Positions 7,753 to 17,168 of a stretch of DNA of 33,322 nucleotides are shown in pieces. Positions within the stretch are counted from its first letter, which is position 1; every line of letters starts with the position of its first letter. A program made the translations under genes and the position numbers. The stretch lies in assembly GCA_021442595.1 (NCBI GenBank), contig JABUST010000045.1, positions 1-33,322 on the forward strand. Reading direction: 5' to 3'. This stretch comes from Lachnospiraceae bacterium (lineage in GTDB: Bacteria > Bacillota > Clostridia > Lachnospirales > Bianqueaceae). The notes beneath the pieces are model-generated. The model searched no databases. It saw nothing but the letters and a program-made list of their open reading frames with translations, and was not told where the DNA came from.

Positions 7753-9357
7753 ATGTCTGATACAGTTTTATCACTGCAGGACAGAGAGGAAATAGAGAAG
7801 CGAAGGACCTTCGCCATCATTTCCCATCCCGATGCAGGTAAGACCACCCTCACCGAGAAGCTGCTTCTGTACGGAGGCGCCATCGTAGAGGCCGGTATGG
7901 TCAAAGGTAAGAAGAATATGCGCCATGCAGTCTCTGACTGGATGGAGATCGAAAAGCAGAGAGGAATCTCCGTGACTTCCTCTGTCATGCAGTTCCGCTA
8001 CGACGGCTTCTGCATCAACATCCTGGATACCCCGGGACACCAGGATTTCTCCGAGGATACCTACCGTACCCTGATGGCAGCGGATTCCGCTGTCATGGTG
8101 ATCGACGGCTCCAAGGGTGTGGAGGCTCAGACCCGAAAGCTGTTCAAGGTCTGCCGCATGCGTGGCATTCCTATTTTTACCTTCATTAATAAGATGGACC
8201 GGGAAGCCAAGGACAGCTTTGATCTCATGAGTGAGATCGAAACAGAGCTGGGCATCGAGACCTGTCCCATTAACTGGCCCATCGGTTCCGGAAAGCGGTT
8301 CCAGGGCGTATATGACAGAGAAAAGCAGCGCATGCTGAAGTTCGCAGCTACGGGAGGAGCCCATGAAGTGGCCTCTGTGGAGATGGCTCTGGACGATCCC
8401 GGTCTGGGAGACCTGATCGGAGAAGAGGCCAGAGATCAGTTGCTGGAGGAGATGGAGCTTCTGGACGGAGCCGGGCATCCTCTGGATCTGGACATGGTCA
8501 GAAAGGGAGAGCTGTCTCCCGTGTTCTTTGGATCTGCCCTGACCAACTTCGGTGTGGAGCCTTTCCTGGAGGAGTTCCTGCGCATGACCACATCCCCCCT
8601 GCCCAGACAGTGCGTGGAAGGGGTGGTGGAGCCTGCAAGCGCTGATTTTTCCGCCTTTGTATTTAAGATCCAGGCCAATATGAACCGGGCCCACCGGGAC
8701 AGAGTGGCCTTTATGCGCATCTGCAGTGGCGTCTTTGAAAAGGGCATGGAGGTCTACCATGTGCAGCAGGGCAAGAAGATCAAGATCTCCCAGCCAACTC
8801 AGCTTATGGCTCAGGACCGCAGCATCGTGGACAAGGCCTGGGCCGGGGACATCATCAGTGTCTTCGATCCCGGTATCTTCTCCATCGGCGATACCATCTG
8901 TTCTTCCTCCAACCGGGTGAAGTTTGAGGGCATCCCCACCTTCGCTCCGGAGCATTTCTGCCGTCTCCGCCAGGTTGATACCCTGAAGCGCAAGCAGTTT
9001 ATCAAAGGTACCACGGAGATCGCCCAGGAGGGCGCCATCCAGATATTCGTGGAGCCCAACAAGGGTATGGAGGAAGTCATTGTGGGGGTGGTGGGCACCC
9101 TGCAGTTCGATGTGCTGACTCACCGTCTGGTGAACGAGTACAACATTGAGACCCGCATGGAGTCTCTCCCCTATGAGCACATCCGATGGGTGGAGAACAA
9201 GGACCTGGATATGTCCGCTCTAACCCTTACATCCGATACTAAGGTGGTTCAGGATATGAAGGGCAACTATCTGCTGCTGTTTGCCGATGAGTGGAACATC
9301 GACTGGGCCCTGTCTCATAACAAAGGATTGAAGCTGGCTGAGTTCAGCCGGAACTGA
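7753..9357 (+). CDS. prfC: Peptide chain release factor 3 (RF3)
   Basis: 534 aa translational GTPase; [33 protein letters not shown]...[23 protein letters not shown]-type RF3 signature, [14 protein letters not shown]. Confidence 0.97.
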   Translation: MSDTVLSLQDREEIEKRRTFAIISHPDAGKTTLTEKLLLYGGAIVEAGMVKGKKNMRHAVSDWMEIEKQRGISVTSSVMQFRYDGFCINILDTPGHQDFSEDTYRTLMAADSAVMVIDGSKGVEAQTRKLFKVCRMRGIPIFTFINKMDREAKDSFDLMSEIETELGIETCPINWPIGSGKRFQGVYDREKQRMLKFAATGGAHEVASVEMALDDPGLGDLIGEEARDQLLEEMELLDGAGHPLDLDMVRKGELSPVFFGSALTNFGVEPFLEEFLRMTTSPLPRQCVEGVVEPASADFSAFVFKIQANMNRAHRDRVAFMRICSGVFEKGMEVYHVQQGKKIKISQPTQLMAQDRSIVDKAWAGDIISVFDPGIFSIGDTICSSSNRVKFEGIPTFAPEHFCRLRQVDTLKRKQFIKGTTEIAQEGAIQIFVEPNKGMEEVIVGVVGTLQFDVLTHRLVNEYNIETRMESLPYEHIRWVENKDLDMSALTLTSDTKVVQDMKGNYLLLFADEWNIDWALSHNKGLKLAEFSRN

Positions 9358-9371
9358 TTAAGGAGAAAAAC

Positions 9372-11051
9372 ATGAGTGAAGAAGTGAAAGTACCGGCTGA
9401 GGGCATGCTGCCCGAGGCTGCCAACTTCATTGAGCGTGAGATCAATGCCGATCTGGAAGCCGGAGTGAACACTGTGGTCCAGACCCGGTTCCCCCCTGAA
9501 CCCAACGGCTATATGCACATCGGCCACATTAAGGCCATCTGCGTGGATTTCGGTACTGCCGAGAAGTACGGCGGCGTGTGCAACCTTCGTTTTGATGATA
9601 CCAACCCCAGCCGTGAGGAAACGGAATATGTGGAGGGCATCAAGAACGATATCGAGTGGATGGGCTTCAAGTGGAAGAACGTCTACTATGCCTCCGAGTA
9701 TTACGATCAAATCTACGACTTCGCCATTCAGCTCATTAAGAAGGGCGTCGCCTATGTGGACGACCTGACTCCCGAGCAGATGAAGGAGTACAGAGGCACC
9801 CTGACAGAGCCCGGCAAGAACAGCCCTTACAGAGACAGATCCGTAGAGGAAAATCTGGACCTGTTTGAGCGCATGAAGAACGGGGAGTTCAAGGAGGGCG
9901 AGAAGGTTCTGAGAGCAAAGATCGACATGGCCTCTCCCAACATGAACATGCGTGATCCCGCCATGTATCGCATTTCCTATACGCCTCATCACAGAACCGG
10001 AACCAAGTGGTGCATCTATCCCATGTACGACTTTGCTCATCCTCTCAGTGATGCCATTGAGGGCGTGACCTATTCTCTCTGTTCCTTCGAGTTTGAGGAT
10101 CATCGCCCTCTGTACAACTGGTTCATCCAGCAGACAGAGGCCTTTGACCATCCTCCCAGACAGATCGAGTTCTCCCGCATGGAGATCACCAACGTGGTCA
10201 CCTCCAAGCGCAAGCTGAGAGCTTTGGTGGAGAACGGCACCGTCAACGGATGGGACGATCCCCGTATGCCCACCCTGGCAGGTCTTCGGAAGAGAGGCTA
10301 TACTCCCGAGACCATTAAGAAGTTCATCGCTGACACCGGCGTGTCCAAGTCCCGGGGAGCCACCATCGACTATCGCTATCTGGAGTACTGTCTCCGGGAG
10401 GACCTGAAGCTGCAGAACAAGCGCATTATGGCGGTTCTGGATCCTGTGAAGGTCATCATCGACAACTATCCCGAAGGTCAGGTGGAGTGGTTTGAAGTCT
10501 CCAACAACCCTGAAAATCCGGACCTGGGCAGCCGCAAGGTTCCCTTCACCCGGGAGGTCTACATTGAAAAGGATGACTTTATGGAGGAGCCGGAGAAGAA
10601 GTTCTTCCGCATGGCTCCCGGGCGTGAGGTGCGCCTTATGGGCTCCTATCTGGTAACCTGCACCGGCGTGGATAAGGACGAAGAGGGAAACATCACCGCT
10701 ATCCACTGCACCTACGATCCCGAGACCAGGGGCGGAAATGCGCCGGACGGACGTAAGGTGAAGGGCACCATTCACTATGTCAGCGCTGCGGAAGGTGTGA
10801 AGGCCACCGTGCGTCTGTATGAGCATCTCTTTGTATATGATGAAGAGGCTCAGGACTATGTGATCAATCCCAATTCCGTCACCGTGATGGACCGGGCCTT
10901 GGTGGAGCCTTACATCCGGGAGGAGCAGCTGGGAAGCCGCTTCCAGTTTGTCCGGAACGGCTATTTTATCACCGATCCCGCAGACTCTGCGGAGGGAGAA
11001 CTGGTCATCAACCAGATCGTACCTCTGAAGAGCTCCTACAAGCCTGAGTAA
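9372..11051 (+). CDS. glnS: Glutaminyl-tRNA synthetase
   Basis: 559 aa; [22 protein letters not shown] (HIGH motif, GlnRS type) and [11 protein letters not shown] (KMSKS-equivalent region). Confidence 0.96.
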   Translation: MSEEVKVPAEGMLPEAANFIEREINADLEAGVNTVVQTRFPPEPNGYMHIGHIKAICVDFGTAEKYGGVCNLRFDDTNPSREETEYVEGIKNDIEWMGFKWKNVYYASEYYDQIYDFAIQLIKKGVAYVDDLTPEQMKEYRGTLTEPGKNSPYRDRSVEENLDLFERMKNGEFKEGEKVLRAKIDMASPNMNMRDPAMYRISYTPHHRTGTKWCIYPMYDFAHPLSDAIEGVTYSLCSFEFEDHRPLYNWFIQQTEAFDHPPRQIEFSRMEITNVVTSKRKLRALVENGTVNGWDDPRMPTLAGLRKRGYTPETIKKFIADTGVSKSRGATIDYRYLEYCLREDLKLQNKRIMAVLDPVKVIIDNYPEGQVEWFEVSNNPENPDLGSRKVPFTREVYIEKDDFMEEPEKKFFRMAPGREVRLMGSYLVTCTGVDKDEEGNITAIHCTYDPETRGGNAPDGRKVKGTIHYVSAAEGVKATVRLYEHLFVYDEEAQDYVINPNSVTVMDRALVEPYIREEQLGSRFQFVRNGYFITDPADSAEGELVINQIVPLKSSYKPE

Positions 11052-11189
11052 ACCGGAACCATTACTGAATAGATCTACCTCGGGGGCAGCAGTGTGTTTT
11101 TGCAGTGCTGTCTCCCTTGCATTTATTTTTGGTGTATCGAACTTTGGTTTTATGCACTATGTATTATCTGTATTTATGAGAGGTGTCTT

Positions 11190-11945
11190 ATGACAGTCAT
11201 TCAAGCGCTTAACAGCACACCTTTGTACCTGATCTGCGGCGGGATCGTGCTCTTCGTGGCTCTGGTCTGCGTGTTCTTTATGATCCGCGCTTACCGGCAG
11301 GGAATTGCCATCGGCATGGATAAGACCAAACTGAAACGAACCATTACCTCCAGTGCTACCTTTACCATTCTTCCCAGTGTGGGCATCCTGCTGGGTGTCA
11401 TCGCTCTCTCCGGAAGTCTGGGAACACCCCTTCCCTGGCTGAGACTGTCTGTCATCGGTGCGCTCCATTATGAGACCCAGGTGGCAGAGGCTGCCGCCGA
11501 GGTGGTAGGGCTCCCGGGACTCAGCATGTCCTCCATGACCTTCGAAGCCTTCGTCAACATTGCCCTGCTGATGAGCTTCTGCATCATCTGGGGGATGCTG
11601 CTGTCTATCTTCTTTACCAAGAAGTATCTGGGCAAGTTCAAGGGCTCCGGTAAGACCGGCAGCGCAGTGGCAGGTTTCGGTGATACGGCCATGACTGCTA
11701 TGTTCATTGGTCTGGTATCCGCTTATGTGGCCAGCTACATCGGAACCTTTGTGTCCGGAAACGGTGTCTTTACCTTTACGGGAAGTCTGATGCCCCTGGT
11801 GGTGTCGGTGGTGGCCGGAGCGGTCATGGCCGGGTTCATTTTCCTGGCGGAGAAGAAGAAGGCTACCTGGGTGGAGAGCTTTTCCATTGCCGGCAGCATG
11901 ATTCTTGCCATGGCTGCGGCTGTCTTTCTGAACGCAGTGCTTTGA
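11190..11945 (+). CDS. DUF5058-family multi-pass membrane protein
   Basis: From ATG 11190 with RBS gagaggtg; hydrophobic helices; RTITSSATFTILPSVGILLGVIALSGSLGTPLPWLRLSVIGALHYE and GFGDTAMTAMFIGLVSAYVASYIG. Confidence 0.8.
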   Translation: MTVIQALNSTPLYLICGGIVLFVALVCVFFMIRAYRQGIAIGMDKTKLKRTITSSATFTILPSVGILLGVIALSGSLGTPLPWLRLSVIGALHYETQVAEAAAEVVGLPGLSMSSMTFEAFVNIALLMSFCIIWGMLLSIFFTKKYLGKFKGSGKTGSAVAGFGDTAMTAMFIGLVSAYVASYIGTFVSGNGVFTFTGSLMPLVVSVVAGAVMAGFIFLAEKKKATWVESFSIAGSMILAMAAAVFLNAVL

Positions 11946-11958
11946 GGAGGTGAGACCC

Positions 11959-12642
11959 ATGACTGAAAACGAGAAGAATCAGATTTTCGAGAAATACAAC
12001 GACCGGACTCATGTGTACGGCCGCATTGCCTGCTCCATCGCCCTCATTCTGCTGCTGGGAGCTCCCTTCCTCATGGGAGCTTATCTGGGGGTCATGCCGG
12101 ATCTGGGTATCCTGTTGAAGGGATTTCTGGCGGTGGGTCTGGTATATCTGGTGAGCTGCATCGCCGAGTACCTGATCTACACGCCTATGCTGGGGGCCGG
12201 CGGCAGTTATCTGGCCTTCATCACCGGCAACCTCATCAACATGAAAATACCCTGTGCCGTCAGCTCCCGGGACATCGTGGGAGCCAAGACGGGCACACCG
12301 GAGAACGAGATCGTCTCCACCTTGTCCATCGCCACTTCCTCTCTGGTGACCATCCTGGTGCTGTTTGCCGGGGTAATGCTGCTGATCCCGCTGCAGCCCA
12401 TTCTCCAGAGCCCGGTGCTCCAGCCTGCCTTTGATAATGTGGTGCCCGCCCTGTTCGGCGCACTGGCTTTCAAGTATTTCAGAGGCAACATGAAGATCGC
12501 AGCCCTCCCGCTGTTGATCATGAGCGCGCTGTTCATCGCAGTTCCCACCCTCACGGGCTCCACCAGTTTTATGATCATCCCCAGCGGCGCCATTTCCATC
12601 GGCGTTGCTTACCTGCTGTTCCGTAAGTCCGACAAGAAGTAA
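11959..12642 (+). CDS. Multi-pass membrane protein, probable partner of the DUF5058 protein
   Basis: About 227 aa from ATG 11959 (RBS ggaggtg); multiple TM segments; GAGGSYLAFITGNLINMKIPCAVSSRDIVGAKTGTPENEIVSTLSIATSSL. Confidence 0.75.
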   Translation: MTENEKNQIFEKYNDRTHVYGRIACSIALILLLGAPFLMGAYLGVMPDLGILLKGFLAVGLVYLVSCIAEYLIYTPMLGAGGSYLAFITGNLINMKIPCAVSSRDIVGAKTGTPENEIVSTLSIATSSLVTILVLFAGVMLLIPLQPILQSPVLQPAFDNVVPALFGALAFKYFRGNMKIAALPLLIMSALFIAVPTLTGSTSFMIIPSGAISIGVAYLLFRKSDKK

Positions 12643-12676
12643 CCATCATCCAACACCTGTACAGGAGGATCCTTCT

Positions 12677-14116
12677 ATGAAAGGCAAGAATCTGATCAAG
12701 TTTGCAGCCACAACGGCGGTCCTGACCCCTGTGGCTGTGGCCCTCACCAAGACCCTGCTTTCTGACAGACAGGAGTCTGTCTACGAGCCCCACGGCGACG
12801 AAGCCCGGGTGCAGAGCTATGCGGAAAAGCTTTCTGCCATGCTGCAGTATGACACCACTTCCTATCCGGGACAGGAGCAGCGGGAGAAATTCCTGGGCTT
12901 TCACAAGCTGCTGGAGGAGCTGTTCCCCCAACTGCATGCCACCCTGGAAAAGACAGAGATCGACGGCAACCTTTTCTATTACTGGAAAGGCAAGAGCAGC
13001 GACAAGTCCCTGGTGCTCATGAGCCATCAGGACGTGGTTCCCGCAGAGGGGGAGTGGCTCCACGGACCCTTCTCCGGAGACATTGCCGACGGAAAGGTGT
13101 GGGGAAGAGGGGCTGCAGACATTAAATGCGGCATTATGACCTTCATGCAGGCCATCGAGGAGCTGGTTTCCGAAGGTTATACACCCGATCATGACGTATA
13201 TATCTGTTCTTCCTGCACAGAGGAGACGGGTGGAGACGGCGGTCCCAAGCTGGTGGCAGAGCTTCAGCGCAGAGGCGTTCGCCCCTGGCTGCTCTGCGAT
13301 GAGGGCGGCGCCATCGTAGATGAGCCCATGGGGGGCGTGAAGGGATCCATTGCCATGATCGGCGTGGTGGAGAAGGGCATCGCCAATGTGCGGTTCATCG
13401 CCCGCTCCAACGGCGGTCATGCCAGTTCTCCTTCTAAAGGAACACCCATTGCCCGTCTGGCAGCCTTTGTCCATGATGTGGAGACGAATTATCCTTTCCG
13501 TTCCGAGTTTCTTCCTCAGACGGAGGAGATGCTGAATGCCATGGCTCCTTACTCTGACTTTTGTCTGCGTTTACTGCTGGGAAACACCTGGCTGTTCAAG
13601 CCTCTGCTGAAGAAGATCATGCCTGTCCTCTCCGGTGAAGCAGCTGCCATGCTTCGGACCACTATCGCCTTCACCATGCAGTCCGGCTCCGAGGCCTTTA
13701 ATGTGATTCCACAGGAGGCTTCCGTGTCTGCTAACCTTCGGTTCATTCCTCATCAGGGAAGAGCGGACTCTCTGGAAATCCTAAGAAAGCGGGCTGAGAA
13801 GTTCGGTCTGGAGATGGAGGTCATCACCAGCTCCGAGTGCTGTCCTGTGGTGGATACTACCAGCAGCGGCTTTAACCATGTAGTAGAGACCATCAAGACC
13901 ACCTTCCCCGGACTGGCCTACAGTCCCTATGTGATGACCGGCGCTACGGATGCCCGCTTTTACGGGGATGTGTGCGAGACCTGTATCCGCTTCGCTCCTC
14001 TTCTGTACGGAAAAGAGCAGATGAAGGGCATGCACGGACTGAATGAAAACATGTCCGCTTCCTGCCTCACCGGCGCTGTGGATTTTTACCGGAATCTGAT
14101 CACTTCGAATAAATGA
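12677..14116 (+). CDS. M20-family metallopeptidase (Cps1/PepV-like)
   Basis: About 479 aa from ATG 12677 (RBS aggagg); SLVLMSHQDVVPAEGEWLHGPFSGDIADGKVWGRGAADIKCG, EETGGDGG, MTGATDARFY. Confidence 0.93.
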   Translation: MKGKNLIKFAATTAVLTPVAVALTKTLLSDRQESVYEPHGDEARVQSYAEKLSAMLQYDTTSYPGQEQREKFLGFHKLLEELFPQLHATLEKTEIDGNLFYYWKGKSSDKSLVLMSHQDVVPAEGEWLHGPFSGDIADGKVWGRGAADIKCGIMTFMQAIEELVSEGYTPDHDVYICSSCTEETGGDGGPKLVAELQRRGVRPWLLCDEGGAIVDEPMGGVKGSIAMIGVVEKGIANVRFIARSNGGHASSPSKGTPIARLAAFVHDVETNYPFRSEFLPQTEEMLNAMAPYSDFCLRLLLGNTWLFKPLLKKIMPVLSGEAAAMLRTTIAFTMQSGSEAFNVIPQEASVSANLRFIPHQGRADSLEILRKRAEKFGLEMEVITSSECCPVVDTTSSGFNHVVETIKTTFPGLAYSPYVMTGATDARFYGDVCETCIRFAPLLYGKEQMKGMHGLNENMSASCLTGAVDFYRNLITSNK

Positions 14117-16359
14117 TTACGAAAATAAAGAGCCTTCTCCCCAATACATTGATCTTTATGGGTCTCTGTGTCTGGGGAGAACTGCTTCTGTGGCTGGTGG
14201 ACGGCATCAGCCCCTTTGAGCCCCTGATCCTCCTTAGAATGTTCTCCTCCGGCGCCATGCTGGGGACCATTCTGGAGATGGTTCTGGTGATTCTGCCGGA
14301 GAGGATCTCTCCTTATATTATCGGTCTGATCCTGTTTCTCATGGGCACTTTGTCCGCTGCTAACCACTGCTGCTATGTGTTCTTCGGAACCTACTTTAAT
14401 CTTTCTTATATGCTTCAGATGGGAACCACGGTGGCGGGGGATTATCTGAGCAATACTTTACAGACCCTGATTCGGAATATCTGGTATTTTCCTCTCTGCT
14501 ATCTCCCGCTGATCCTCTATCTGGTCTTTCGCAGGAAGTTCAGAAGGGAAGAGGAAGGATCCCGAATCCTTTCATGGGTCGTGTCTTTGGTGCTTTTCCT
14601 GGTTTGCCTGGTGCTTTCTCTGGGGACCTGTCGGCTTGGAAAGGACGGGGATTTCTACGGCTCGGATTTCAGCGCGGCCAATGCCACTCCCCGCTATGGT
14701 ATGGGAACTGCTGTGAGGCTGGAGATCCACTACGGCATCTTCGGTCTGCCTTCTTCAAGAGCCCTGACCCCTATGAGTCAGCTGTCTTCATCTGCCGGGT
14801 CTGCCGATGGATATTCTGATGGAAATGGCGGTGCTAACGGGGAAACCTCCGGTATGTCCGGGACCTCTTCCGTCAGCTCGGACACTTCGAATGGCACTGA
14901 TGAAGGAAACTCAGCTTCAACCATGGGCACTGGGGCAGGCAGCGGTGCGGACTCTGCCGGAGAACAGGATGGCACGGGTGTGAATGGTGATTCCGGTGAT
15001 GCTTCCGGCTCTGAGGACTCCCGGCAGGAGGAGGTCGTCATCATATACGAGCCTAATGTGACGGATATTGATTTTGCTTCTCTGGACGGGAGATTTCCGG
15101 AGCTGGATGCCTACGTGGCTTCTCTGGAGCCCACCATGCAAAGTGCCTATACGGGCATGTTTGCAGGGAAGAATCTGATTTTCATTACGGCGGAGGCATT
15201 TTCTCCCGTGGCGGTGGATAAGGAGCGCACGCCCGCTCTGTACAAGCTGTCCCATGAGGGATTTGTGTGCAGCAATTATTATCAGCCCGGCTGGAGCCAG
15301 TCCACCACCGGCGGCGAGTTTGCCAACATGACCGGCCTGATTCCCACCTGGATTAACGGGTCTCCCGCTTTCCAGGTCAGCGGATATGTGAGCATGCCCC
15401 TGGGCATGGGATGGAAGTTCGCTGAGGAAGGCTACAGCATCTACGCCTTTCATAACAACAATTACACCTACTACTCCCGGCAGATCACCCACCCCAATTT
15501 GGGATATCTGAACTGGATGGGCTACGGCAATGGTCTGGAGCTCCAGCGTCCGGACTATGTGCCTTGTTCCGATCTGGACCTGATGCAGGTTACGGTACCG
15601 GAATATATCCGTGTGTACAAAGAGACCGGTGTGCCCTTCCATACCTACTATATTTCCATGTCCGGTCATGCCAACTACATTTTCGGTGTTAACGACATGT
15701 CAGACAAGAACCGGGAGGCGGTGGAGGAGCTGCCTTATTCGGATCCGGCCAAGGCTTATCTGGCAGGACAGCTGGAGCTGGAATATGCCATGGAGTACCT
15801 GCTGGAGCAGCTGGAGGAGGCGGGCATCCTGGAGGACACCGTGATCTGCATATCTGCAGACCATTATCCCTACGCCCTGGCCCAGTACTTCAGTCAGGAT
15901 TATTATAGAGAACTGTCCGGTATCGATGATGACGAACATTACATCACACGCTATCGAAATACACTGATCCTCTGGTGCGGCTCCATGGAGAAGGCGGTGA
16001 TTGTGGAGACTCCCTGTTCCTCCATCGATCTGGTGCCCACTCTGTACAACCTGTTTGGAATCGAGTACGATTCCAGATTGTTTGCGGGGAAGGATATCTT
16101 CGGATGTGAGGTGCTTCCCGGTGAGGTGTCTACAGCTATGCCCATTGTGGTATTCCCCAGCTACGGAGGAGATAAGAGCTGGATCACAAACGCAGGTTCT
16201 TATGAGGGATATACCCGTGAATTCACACCCTTCCCGGGAGTGACTGTGGGGGAGGATTATGTGGAGCTGGTGACCCAGGTGGCTGCCGGCCGCTGGGCTT
16301 ATTCTAAAGAAGCGGTGCAGTATGATTATTTTTCTCATCTGTTTCCGGAGGAACAGTAG
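14113..16359 (+). CDS. LTA synthase (LtaS)-like sulfatase-domain membrane protein
   Basis: 748 aa; five-TM-like N-terminus, low-complexity Ser/Gly/Asp linker, then an alkaline-phosphatase-superfamily domain (NLIFITAEAFSPVAVDKERTPALYKLSHEG, SQSTTGGEFANMTGL, VICISADHYPYAL). Its ATG overlaps the M20 stop (ATGA). Confidence 0.88.
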   Translation: MITKIKSLLPNTLIFMGLCVWGELLLWLVDGISPFEPLILLRMFSSGAMLGTILEMVLVILPERISPYIIGLILFLMGTLSAANHCCYVFFGTYFNLSYMLQMGTTVAGDYLSNTLQTLIRNIWYFPLCYLPLILYLVFRRKFRREEEGSRILSWVVSLVLFLVCLVLSLGTCRLGKDGDFYGSDFSAANATPRYGMGTAVRLEIHYGIFGLPSSRALTPMSQLSSSAGSADGYSDGNGGANGETSGMSGTSSVSSDTSNGTDEGNSASTMGTGAGSGADSAGEQDGTGVNGDSGDASGSEDSRQEEVVIIYEPNVTDIDFASLDGRFPELDAYVASLEPTMQSAYTGMFAGKNLIFITAEAFSPVAVDKERTPALYKLSHEGFVCSNYYQPGWSQSTTGGEFANMTGLIPTWINGSPAFQVSGYVSMPLGMGWKFAEEGYSIYAFHNNNYTYYSRQITHPNLGYLNWMGYGNGLELQRPDYVPCSDLDLMQVTVPEYIRVYKETGVPFHTYYISMSGHANYIFGVNDMSDKNREAVEELPYSDPAKAYLAGQLELEYAMEYLLEQLEEAGILEDTVICISADHYPYALAQYFSQDYYRELSGIDDDEHYITRYRNTLILWCGSMEKAVIVETPCSSIDLVPTLYNLFGIEYDSRLFAGKDIFGCEVLPGEVSTAMPIVVFPSYGGDKSWITNAGSYEGYTREFTPFPGVTVGEDYVELVTQVAAGRWAYSKEAVQYDYFSHLFPEEQ

Positions 16360-16473
16360 ATAGGCTATAACAGCCATATTTACTCTATCATCTTTTGCAT
16401 AAGCTTCCAAAGCGGAGGATGAACCATGGCAGCGGAAGTTCGGAGAAGATTAAGAAGAAAAGGGGAGATAACC

Positions 16474-17028
16474 ATGGATGAATATTGGTGGAGTGGGGCT
16501 TTCGCAGATCCCGCAGTACTGAAAGAAAAAATGGGGGAAGGGGTGAAGACTTTCCCCGGGGCATCCATGCTGGCTACCTTTGAGGTCTGCAGTCAAAAAA
16601 CATCCGGACAGAATACCAATAGTTCAGATGCTTGCAATATGGGTTTCATTGAAGTTGATCAGAAAGCCTTCAAGGAGATTTTCTCAAATGCTGAACCTCA
16701 GCTGCTCACTAAGCTTGAGACTTACAGAAAGCGGCTGGAGGAAGCCCTTGGAGATCCTGCCATTGCAGAAGCCATGGAGCAGGGAGAGATGGAGCCTTTG
16801 CTCACAGAGAATGAGAGTATCATAGTATTCCAAAGAGTCAGCGAGAATAGACGTGCCATCATCATCCTCAACCTTCTGTCGGAGGAGAATCTCATCACCA
16901 TGCCCTGTCATGTGGCCGGGACCATTATCAGCAATTACGAACAGACGGACCTGCGCAGCCACGGAAGATTGCTTTTCCTGCAGCCCAACCAGGCTATTGT
17001 GTTCGAAAGCTTTAAATTCAAACTTTAA
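16474..17028 (+). CDS. Short hypothetical protein; C-terminal half resembles the GH13 oligo-1,6-glucosidase C-terminal domain (possible remnant)
   Basis: The ORF track opens at 16426; ATG 16474 has RBS aggggaga. C-terminus NESIIVFQRVSENRRAIIILNLLSEENLITMP...IISNYEQTDLRSHGRLLFLQPNQAIVFE resembles the GH13 beta-sandwich domain; N-terminus MDEYWW resembles the GH13 start. Confidence 0.6.
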   Translation: MDEYWWSGAFADPAVLKEKMGEGVKTFPGASMLATFEVCSQKTSGQNTNSSDACNMGFIEVDQKAFKEIFSNAEPQLLTKLETYRKRLEEALGDPAIAEAMEQGEMEPLLTENESIIVFQRVSENRRAIIILNLLSEENLITMPCHVAGTIISNYEQTDLRSHGRLLFLQPNQAIVFESFKFKL

Positions 17029-17090
17029 AATAGCACCTGCTTGGTTCTCGTAATTCATAATATTCAAGGCTGGATTAAAATATGACATAA

Positions 17091-17135
17091 TAAAGTCCCT
17101 GCGCATCTTTTGCAAAGAGGTGCGCAGGGACTTTA
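17091..17135. terminator. Bidirectional hairpin between convergent genes
   Basis: TAAAGTCCCTGCGCA ... TGCGCAGGGACTTTA, perfect 15-bp inverted repeat with a CTTT-TGC-AAAG inner stem. Confidence 0.8.
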
Positions 17136-17168
17136 TCTCCCTATTTGCAGGAATGAGTGGGAGTGCAC

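Noticed and set aside
7771-9180. 469-aa minus-strand ORF opposite prfC
   Set aside because: RF3 signatures are clear on the plus strand; the antisense frame has no motif support.
9315-10826. 503-aa minus-strand ORF opposite glnS
   Set aside because: Antisense shadow of GlnRS; no recognisable motifs.
11052-11189. T-box or amino-acid riboswitch in the glnS/DUF5058 intergenic region
   Set aside because: Only an imperfect hairpin (GGG..CAGCA / TGCTG..CCC); no T-box consensus such as TGGNACCGCG was seen.
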